Part shown: positions 6,301-11,333 of the stretch, piece after piece
How positions within the stretch are numbered: position 1 is the first letter of the stretch
How the letters are laid out: each line of letters starts with the position of its first letter
Source: Phenylobacterium sp.
GTDB lineage: Bacteria; Pseudomonadota; Alphaproteobacteria; Caulobacterales; Caulobacteraceae
NCBI GenBank assembly: GCA_019264505.1
Contig: JAHUZY010000445.1
Span: 1-11,333 of the forward strand
Direction: 5' to 3'
DNA length: 11,333 nt
Position numbers and translations under genes: made by a program
Notes under the pieces: generated by a model
What the model was told of the DNA's origin: nothing
Database searches by the model: none
What the model saw: only the letters and a program-made list of their open reading frames with translations

Positions 6301-7152
6301 ATGATACGCATACCGATCTCGTCCGATCTTGTCGGGTTGGAGCTCCCCCCCACCACCCAGGCCTGGACCTCCAAGGACACCATGCTCTATGCCCTGGGCG
6401 TCGGCGGGCGGCCGGCGGAAGACTTGGACTTCATCTATGAAGGCCGCGGCCCGAAGGTTCTGCCGACCTACGCCGTGATCCCGGGCGGCGCAGCATTGGG
6501 CGGTCTGATGCGCACCGTCGACATGCGTCTGGAGATGCTGCTTCATGGCGAACAATCCATCGAGCTGTTCCGGCCCCTCCCCCCCGAAGCCAGCGTCGAG
6601 GTGAGCGGCCGCATCACTGAGGTCTGGGACAAGGGAAAGGCTGCCGTTCTGGGGGTCGAGGGTGTGGTCCGCGACGCCTACGGCGACCTATTCCGGACCC
6701 ATGCCACACTGTTTGTCCGCGGCGCGGGCGGTTTTGGCGGCGAGCGCGGACCCTCAAGCGGAGATGGCGCCATCCCCGACCGCGCTCCGGATATTGTGGC
6801 CAGCTTCGAGACCCGTCCCGAACAAGGCGCGATCTACCGGCTGTCGGGCGATCGCAACCCCATCCATATCGACCCGGCGTTCGCAAAGATGGGCGGGTTC
6901 GACGCGCCCTTCATGCACGGGCTGTGCACCTACGGCATTGTGGGTCGCGCCATCCTGCGAGAGCTATGCGCCGACGATCCGAGCGCCTTCCATTCCTTCC
7001 AGGCCCGGTTCGCTGACCGGGTGCTGTACGGGGACACTATCGTCACCAAGATCTGGCGCACAGGCGACGGCCAGGCCGTCGTGCAGGGCGAAACCGCAGA
7101 TGGGCGTATCGTCCTGTCTCAAGCCAGTGCGAAATTCGCAGTCCCAGCGTAG
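6301..7152 (+). CDS. MaoC-family (R)-specific enoyl-CoA hydratase 2, double hotdog
   Basis: A 283-residue protein built like the hydratase-2 domain of peroxisomal multifunctional enzyme type 2. The N-terminal hotdog (about 1-140, with YALGVGGRP and LPTYAVIPGG) lacks the active site. The C-terminal hotdog carries the hydratase-2 motif YRLSGDRNPIHIDPAFAKMG (179-198), followed by FDAPFMHGLCTYG (200-212). The Asp184/His189 pair, five residues apart, forms the expected catalytic dyad. Members hydrate trans-2-enoyl-CoA to (R)-3-hydroxyacyl-CoA. The double-hotdog layout matches ChsH3-type and yeast/human MFE-2-type hydratases rather than short PhaJ. Its product would be the substrate for the ADH or for the thiolase-like aldolase in the divergent operon. 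It follows the CMD gene by 29 bases and precedes the FadH-type gene by 8. Catalytic residues are intact; substrate unknown. Confidence 0.94.
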   Translation: MIRIPISSDLVGLELPPTTQAWTSKDTMLYALGVGGRPAEDLDFIYEGRGPKVLPTYAVIPGGAALGGLMRTVDMRLEMLLHGEQSIELFRPLPPEASVEVSGRITEVWDKGKAAVLGVEGVVRDAYGDLFRTHATLFVRGAGGFGGERGPSSGDGAIPDRAPDIVASFETRPEQGAIYRLSGDRNPIHIDPAFAKMGGFDAPFMHGLCTYGIVGRAILRELCADDPSAFHSFQARFADRVLYGDTIVTKIWRTGDGQAVVQGETADGRIVLSQASAKFAVPA

Positions 7153-7160
7153 GCATCGAC

Positions 7161-9197
7161 ATGTCTCCCCATCCTCACCTGCTGTCACCGCTGAACCTGG
7201 GGTTCGTGACGCTCTCGAACCGCACGCTGATGGGCTCGATGCACACAGGCCTTGAAGAGGCGTCGGATGGATTCGATCGGCAGGCTCGGTTCTTCGCCCG
7301 ACGGGCGCAAGGCGGCGCGGGTCTGATCGTAACCGGTGGCGTATCGCCCAATGAGGCTGGCCGGCTGGGCCGGAACGGCGCGGTGATGCGCGAGGCAGTT
7401 GTTGCCGGACACGCCCGGATCACGACCGCTGTGCGCCAGTCCGGCGGGCACATCGTGCTGCAACTCCTCCACGCCGGCCGCTATGCGCGTCACGACGGCC
7501 TCGTCGCCCCGTCACCGATCGCCTCGAGAATTAACCCGCTGAAGCCGCGCGAGCTGACCGAGGACGAGATTCTCCTTACGATCGAGGACTTCGCGAACGC
7601 CGCGATGCTGGCCAAGGAGGCTGGCTACGACGGGGTGGAGATCATGGGTTCGGAAGGTTACTTGCTGAACCAGTTCCTGGCGCCGCGGACCAATCAGCGC
7701 ACTGATCGCTGGGGGGGCTCTGCAGCAAATCGCCAGCGGCTGCCTGCCGAGATCGTCCGGGCGGTCCGCGCTCGTTGCGGTGAGGAGTTCATTCTCGTCT
7801 ACCGGCAGTCGTTGCTCGATCTTGTGGAGGGCGGCAGCACCTTCGACGAGGTGGTCGATCAGGCCAAGACGGTCGCGGCCGCCGGCGCGAACCTGGTCAA
7901 TACAGGGATCGGCTGGCACGAGGCGCGGATCCCCACCATCGCCCACATGGTGCCCCGCGGAGCTTTCGCGTGGGCCGCGGCACGGCTCAGGTCCCATCTC
8001 AACTTGCCGGTCGTGGCGTCGAACCGGATCAACACCCCGGAGCTTGCCGACCGCCTCATCGCCGACGGCACCGCCGACATGGTTTCAATGGCACGGCCCT
8101 TCCTGTCCGACCCCGACTTCGTCGCCAAGGCCCGGGCCGGGCGACGTGCCGCAATCAATGTGTGCATTGGCTGCAATCAGGCCTGCCTGGACAACGCCTT
8201 TACCGGCCAGCTCACGACCTGCATGGTCAATCCCGCCGCCTGCCGCGAGGCCGAATTCAGCGATGTCGCAGCGCCGATCGAACCTAAGCGTATCGCGGTT
8301 GTTGGCGCGGGGCCCGCGGGCCTGGCCGCGGCGGTGACGAGCGCGGAACGGGGCCACCGGGTCACCCTGTTCGAGAGATCAGAACAGATCGGCGGCCAGT
8401 TCAATCTCGCGCGCCGGATCCCGGGCAAGGAGGACTATGCCGAAACCATCGGATATTACGGCGCTCGGCTATCCGAGCTCGGGGTCGAAGTGCGGTTGGG
8501 AACGCTTGTTCGCCCGCAAGATCTCATCGCCGCCGCATACGATCATGTGATCGTCGCCACCGGCGTGGAGCCGCGAACGCTCGATTCGATGGGCATGGAC
8601 GACTCGCGTGTGCTTACCTACGCACAGGCCATTGAAACGCCCGAACTGGCAGGCGAAAGCGTGGCGATCCTGGGCGCTGGTGGCATTGGTTTCGACGTGG
8701 CCCAACTCCTAGCGCACCCCACCGGCGCGGGCGACCCTACCAGGCCCGATATTGAGAGCTTCTCCCAGAATTGGGGGATCGACACCGGCTTCAACGAGCG
8801 CGGCGCCCTGCACCCGCAGCCCGGATCGTGGCCCTCGGCCCGGCAGATCACGCTCTTCCAGCGCAAGCCGGGATCGGCGTTCGGCGCGGGACTGAGCAAG
8901 ACGCGGGGCTGGGCCAACCTCCAGGAAGTGAAGCGCCGGGGCGTCGCCATGACGGGTGATGTTGTCTATGGCCAGCTCAGCCCAGAGGGCCTGTATGTCA
9001 TGGTGGGCGGCGTCCCACAGTTGATCGCGGCCGACACGTTCGTGCTATGCATCGGCCAAGAGCCGCAGGCAGGAATCGCCCCGTTGCTGGCGGCGAAGCA
9101 GATGCCATATTCCCTGGTTGGGGGCGCGCGCGACGCAGCCGGTCTGGATGCGGTCCGGGCCATTGAGGAAGGAACCCGGGCGGCGCTCAAGATCTGA
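7161..9197 (+). CDS. fadH: NADPH-dependent 2,4-dienoyl-CoA reductase (FadH type)
   Basis: A 678-residue flavin/iron-sulfur oxidoreductase that can be followed along E. coli FadH (672 residues) almost end to end. An old-yellow-enzyme TIM barrel spans about 1-330 and begins LLSPLNLGFVTLSNRTLMGS. Catalytic Tyr167 (GSEGYLLNQFL) and His253 (TGIGWHEARIPTI) correspond to E. coli Tyr166 and His252. A 4Fe-4S cluster is formed by Cys335, Cys338, Cys342 and Cys354 (CIGCNQAC...C). The FAD loop is VVGAGPAGLAA at 380-390 and the NAD(P) loop LGAGGIGFD at 504-512. The family reduces a 2,4-dienoyl-CoA to an enoyl-CoA, carrying electrons from NADPH via FAD and 4Fe-4S to FMN. The ATG lies 8 bases after the MaoC stop with a weak AGG site. 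All key residues are present. In this operon it probably removes a ring or side-chain double bond, so its substrate may not be a straight fatty acid. Confidence 0.95.
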   Translation: MSPHPHLLSPLNLGFVTLSNRTLMGSMHTGLEEASDGFDRQARFFARRAQGGAGLIVTGGVSPNEAGRLGRNGAVMREAVVAGHARITTAVRQSGGHIVLQLLHAGRYARHDGLVAPSPIASRINPLKPRELTEDEILLTIEDFANAAMLAKEAGYDGVEIMGSEGYLLNQFLAPRTNQRTDRWGGSAANRQRLPAEIVRAVRARCGEEFILVYRQSLLDLVEGGSTFDEVVDQAKTVAAAGANLVNTGIGWHEARIPTIAHMVPRGAFAWAAARLRSHLNLPVVASNRINTPELADRLIADGTADMVSMARPFLSDPDFVAKARAGRRAAINVCIGCNQACLDNAFTGQLTTCMVNPAACREAEFSDVAAPIEPKRIAVVGAGPAGLAAAVTSAERGHRVTLFERSEQIGGQFNLARRIPGKEDYAETIGYYGARLSELGVEVRLGTLVRPQDLIAAAYDHVIVATGVEPRTLDSMGMDDSRVLTYAQAIETPELAGESVAILGAGGIGFDVAQLLAHPTGAGDPTRPDIESFSQNWGIDTGFNERGALHPQPGSWPSARQITLFQRKPGSAFGAGLSKTRGWANLQEVKRRGVAMTGDVVYGQLSPEGLYVMVGGVPQLIAADTFVLCIGQEPQAGIAPLLAAKQMPYSLVGGARDAAGLDAVRAIEEGTRAALKI

Positions 9198-9222
9198 GCG
9201 CGCGCCCGAAGGATTTGATAGC

Positions 9223-10005
9223 ATGCCGAAGCCTGATCAGTCGGTCGTCAAGTCGGCCGCCCGGACCCTAGAGATATTCGAATATTTCGACGAGGCTCGC
9301 AGGCCCGCGCACATTCAAGAGGTGGCCCTCGCGTTAGGCTATCCGCATTCCAGTACGGCCGCGCTGCTGCGCAGCCTCGCCGACCTCGGCTATCTGGAAT
9401 TTTCCGCCGAAGACAAGACTTACTTCCCATCAATCCGGGTCTCCCTGCTGGGCCATTGGGTTAGCGACGAAGTCTTTCCGCTCCGGCGCATCCAGCAGCA
9501 GATGCGCGATCTCGCCGAAGAAACCCAGATGACCGTGGTGCTGGGTGCAGTGAGCGGCGGGTATTGCCAGTATGTCCGCGTGATCGAAGGCACGACCCCG
9601 ATCCGCTATCACGTCAAGGCCGGCACGCGGCGATGCCTCGTCCGCTCAACCCTGGGCCGAGTGCTTCTCGCCTTGGAGCCGCCGGATACGAGGACCAGGA
9701 TGATCGCGGAAGCGCTTGCTGTGTGGGACGGCGATGAGGCGCCACCGCCCGCAGAGGAGATCACCGGAGACCTGATCCAGGTCGCCGCCCGAGGTCATGC
9801 CTTCCATGCCGGCCTGGTGCACGAAAGCGCCGCCATGCTAGCCATTCCCCTCGCCGTAGGTCCGCCGGCCCGGCCCCTGGCCCTTGGCTTGGCCGCGCCC
9901 AAAGACCTGTTCCGGGGCCGTCGCCCCGAATTGCTTGGGATCATGCGTGACGTGCTAGGCAGCCTCGGGACCCCCGGCCCGAGGGCAGCCCCAAAGACCG
10001 CGTGA
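9223..10005 (+). CDS. IclR-family transcriptional regulator
   Basis: A 260-residue protein with an N-terminal winged helix-turn-helix at about 8-65 (VVKSAARTLEIFEYF, then IQEVALALGYPHSSTAALLR and SLADLGYLEF). A C-terminal IclR effector domain runs from about 80 to 250, with GTTPIRYHVKAGTRRCLVRS and a TLGRVLLAL helix. The length is normal for the family. The ATG at 9223 has AAGGA at 9209-9213; an in-frame start at 9118 would extend into the FadH gene and is rejected. It lies 25 bases after the FadH stop, so it is the last gene of the rightward operon. It probably regulates this operon, and hence its own gene, through the palindrome at 5579-5624, with a CoA-ester or acid intermediate as effector. 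The family is sure; the target and ligand are inferred. Confidence 0.93.
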   Translation: MPKPDQSVVKSAARTLEIFEYFDEARRPAHIQEVALALGYPHSSTAALLRSLADLGYLEFSAEDKTYFPSIRVSLLGHWVSDEVFPLRRIQQQMRDLAEETQMTVVLGAVSGGYCQYVRVIEGTTPIRYHVKAGTRRCLVRSTLGRVLLALEPPDTRTRMIAEALAVWDGDEAPPPAEEITGDLIQVAARGHAFHAGLVHESAAMLAIPLAVGPPARPLALGLAAPKDLFRGRRPELLGIMRDVLGSLGTPGPRAAPKTA

Positions 10006-10018
10006 ACGCAGGCGCCCG

Positions 10019-10462
10019 TCAGGCAGGTCTGGGATTCTGGATTAGGACAGTGCCCTGCGCTGAACAGCACAGGCGACCTTCGTTCTCCATTTCGATCCGG
10101 ACCACCGCAGTCTGTTTGCTCATCGAGAGGATTTCCGCACGCGCCATGACCATCCCTCGGCTGACCGGCGCGAGGAGGTTGATCTTGAACTCGGTCGTCG
10201 CCGCCCACTGTCCCTTCTCCATATGGGGGTAGCAGACACATCCCAACACATGGTCGCAGGCGGCAGACAGGACGCCGCCATGCATGTTGCCGAAGCCGGT
10301 CAGCAGCTTTGGGTCCACCGCCATCTCTGCCGTGAGGCCTCCCGGTTCCATGGTCACGATCCGCAGGCCCAGGTATTCAGGGAGGCCGGTCATCCGATTG
10401 CTCGAAGCCATGAAGGCTTCAACCATCTCGGCGTGAAACGCGGGCATTCTGCGCGGGGTCAT
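10019..10462 (-). CDS. PaaI-type hotdog acyl-CoA thioesterase
   Basis: A 147-residue single hotdog-fold protein. The PaaI-family signature GFGNMHGGVLSAACDHVLG covers about 56-74. His61-Gly-Gly and Asp70 occupy the positions used for catalysis and binding in this family. TTEFKINLLAPVSRG (89-103) is the typical next strand. It should hydrolyse acyl- or aryl-CoA thioesters, perhaps to free CoA from dead-end intermediates. The start ATG overlaps the stop of the nitronate-monooxygenase-family gene as ATGA (10459-10462), and AAGGA at 10469-10473 precedes it, so the two genes are translated together. It converges on the IclR gene with only 13 bases between stops, where I see no obvious hairpin terminator. 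Family assignment is strong; the substrate is unknown. Confidence 0.9.
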   Translation of the reverse strand: MTPRRMPAFHAEMVEAFMASSNRMTGLPEYLGLRIVTMEPGGLTAEMAVDPKLLTGFGNMHGGVLSAACDHVLGCVCYPHMEKGQWAATTEFKINLLAPVSRGMVMARAEILSMSKQTAVVRIEMENEGRLCCSAQGTVLIQNPRPA

Positions 10463-11333
10463 TGAATTTCCTTTCGCGGCTTAGCGAAAACAGTCGCGCG
10501 AGCGAGCGCGGTCTCGGCGCCGCTGACGAGGTCTTCCAGGACATCCCGAGTGGGGAGAATCGCCTTGATGAGGCCCATGCCCTGGCCGGCAAACCCAGGC
10601 GCGATATCCTTGCGCTGGTCGAGGGTCGCCGCCGCGAGCACGGGCCCGGCGATGATAGACTGGAAGGGCATGGGCAGCGGCGACTTCTCCGCGTCCACCC
10701 AAGCCTGCGCCCATTTGTTGCGGATGATCCTGGCCGGCTTTCCGGTGACGGATTTTGACACAATCGTGTCGCCATCGCCGTACTCGACCAGAACTTCCTT
10801 CTGGAATTGCTGAATGCCGGCTTCCTCCGTCGCCAGGAAAGCGGTGCCCACCCAGGCGCCTTCAGCCCCCAACATCATTGCGGCGGCTACGCCGCGGCCG
10901 TCGGCAATACCGCCGGCTCCGAGCACCGGGATGCGCCCCGCCATGGCGTCGACGACCTGGGGGATAAGCGCCATGGTGCCGATCGGCGAATTATGTCCGC
11001 CACCGTCATGTCCCTGGGCGACCACCACGTCGATGCCTGACGCAGCGACCTGCAGCGCATGCTTCACCGACCCAATGACGGCCATGACCTTCGTGCCGTT
11101 CTCCCGCAGTCGCTCCATCCAAGGCCCCGGGTTGCCCAGGCCTGCGGCGTAGACCGGAACCGCTTCCTCGATCACGACCTCCATTTGCGCCTCGAAGAAC
11201 TCCTTTGAAAAGAACGCGGGGCCGGCCTGAGCTTCACCTTTGTTGCCATCGCGGGAACGGGCGACCTCTTGTAGGCCTTCCTGGCGCATGAAGTCGGCTG
11301 CAAACGCCTGATAGTCGCTAAGCAGCTCCATAG
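10459..11333 (-). CDS. Nitronate monooxygenase (2-nitropropane dioxygenase) family flavoprotein, 5' end cut by window
   Basis: The last 291 codons or so of an FMN-dependent TIM-barrel protein. The frame is open to the right edge, and the N-terminal strands expected in the family are missing, so the true start is outside the window; the Met codon at 11331 is internal. Visible motifs, counted from that Met, are GTKVMAVIGSVKHALQVAAS (79-98), VVAQGHDGGGHN with the family's active-site His region (103-114; GHDGGGH at 10993-11013), VLGAGGIADGRGVAAAMMLG (136-155) and GAWVGTAFLAT (158-168), which bind FMN phosphate. Annotated members oxidise alkyl nitronates. In CoA-ester clusters, however, relatives such as mycobacterial IpdC act as reductases or dehydrogenases on steroid-ring CoA esters. 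It overlaps the thioesterase gene by 4 bases. The family call is strong; real nitronate activity is doubtful in this context. Confidence 0.88.
   Translation of the reverse strand, partial: MELLSDYQAFAADFMRQEGLQEVARSRDGNKGEAQAGPAFFSKEFFEAQMEVVIEEAVPVYAAGLGNPGPWMERLRENGTKVMAVIGSVKHALQVAASGIDVVVAQGHDGGGHNSPIGTMALIPQVVDAMAGRIPVLGAGGIADGRGVAAAMMLGAEGAWVGTAFLATEEAGIQQFQKEVLVEYGDGDTIVSKSVTGKPARIIRNKWAQAWVDAEKSPLPMPFQSIIAGPVLAAATLDQRKDIAPGFAGQGMGLIKAILPTRDVLEDLVSGAETALARATVFAKPRKEIQ

Noticed and set aside
10006..10018. Possible terminator between the convergent IclR and thioesterase genes
   Set aside because: The 13-base gap holds only a short GGCGCC and no stem with a T-run, so no terminator can be supported.

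Overview
This is a gene-dense, high-GC window with closely packed genes, overlapping start and stop codons and purine-rich ribosome binding sites. Together with the gene families present, it suggests the chromosome of an alphaproteobacterium, perhaps Caulobacterales or Sphingomonadales. That assignment is inferred from style and cannot be fixed from the window. There are twelve protein genes, two of them cut by the window ends. I see no RNA genes, mobile elements or CRISPR array. The longest non-coding stretch is the 136-base gap at 5551-5686.

Layout. Positions 1-5550 hold a leftward operon, in transcription order: zinc-type alcohol dehydrogenase, thiolase-like lipid-transfer protein (SCP-2/Ltp type), small zinc-ribbon/OB-fold (DUF35) partner, large acyl-CoA dehydrogenase subunit, small acyl-CoA dehydrogenase subunit, and the N-terminus of an acyl-CoA synthetase that runs off the left edge. 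Positions 5687-10005 hold a rightward operon: carboxymuconolactone-decarboxylase-family protein, MaoC-type (R)-enoyl-CoA hydratase, FadH-type 2,4-dienoyl-CoA reductase, and an IclR-family regulator. Positions 10019-11333 hold a convergent leftward pair: a nitronate-monooxygenase-family flavoprotein, cut by the right edge, and a PaaI-type hotdog thioesterase.

The two main operons diverge from 5551-5686. That gap carries a 40-bp imperfect palindrome with 16 of 20 pairs matching. Its outer arms supply the same TGTTATA extended -10-like element to both strands. It is the natural candidate operator for the IclR regulator encoded in the rightward operon.

How the genes fit together. The set provides CoA activation (synthetase), alpha,beta-desaturation (a probable two-gene acyl-CoA dehydrogenase), removal of an extra double bond (FadH type), hydration (MaoC), alcohol oxidation (ADH), carbon-carbon cleavage (Cys-less thiolase-like protein plus DUF35 partner) and CoA-ester hydrolysis (PaaI). 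This looks like a dedicated CoA-dependent pathway for a branched or cyclic substrate, such as a steroid or bile-acid side chain, a terpenoid or an alicyclic acid. Paired dehydrogenase subunits and an Ltp/DUF35 pair are characteristic of actinobacterial steroid side-chain degradation. The true substrate cannot be read from the sequence.
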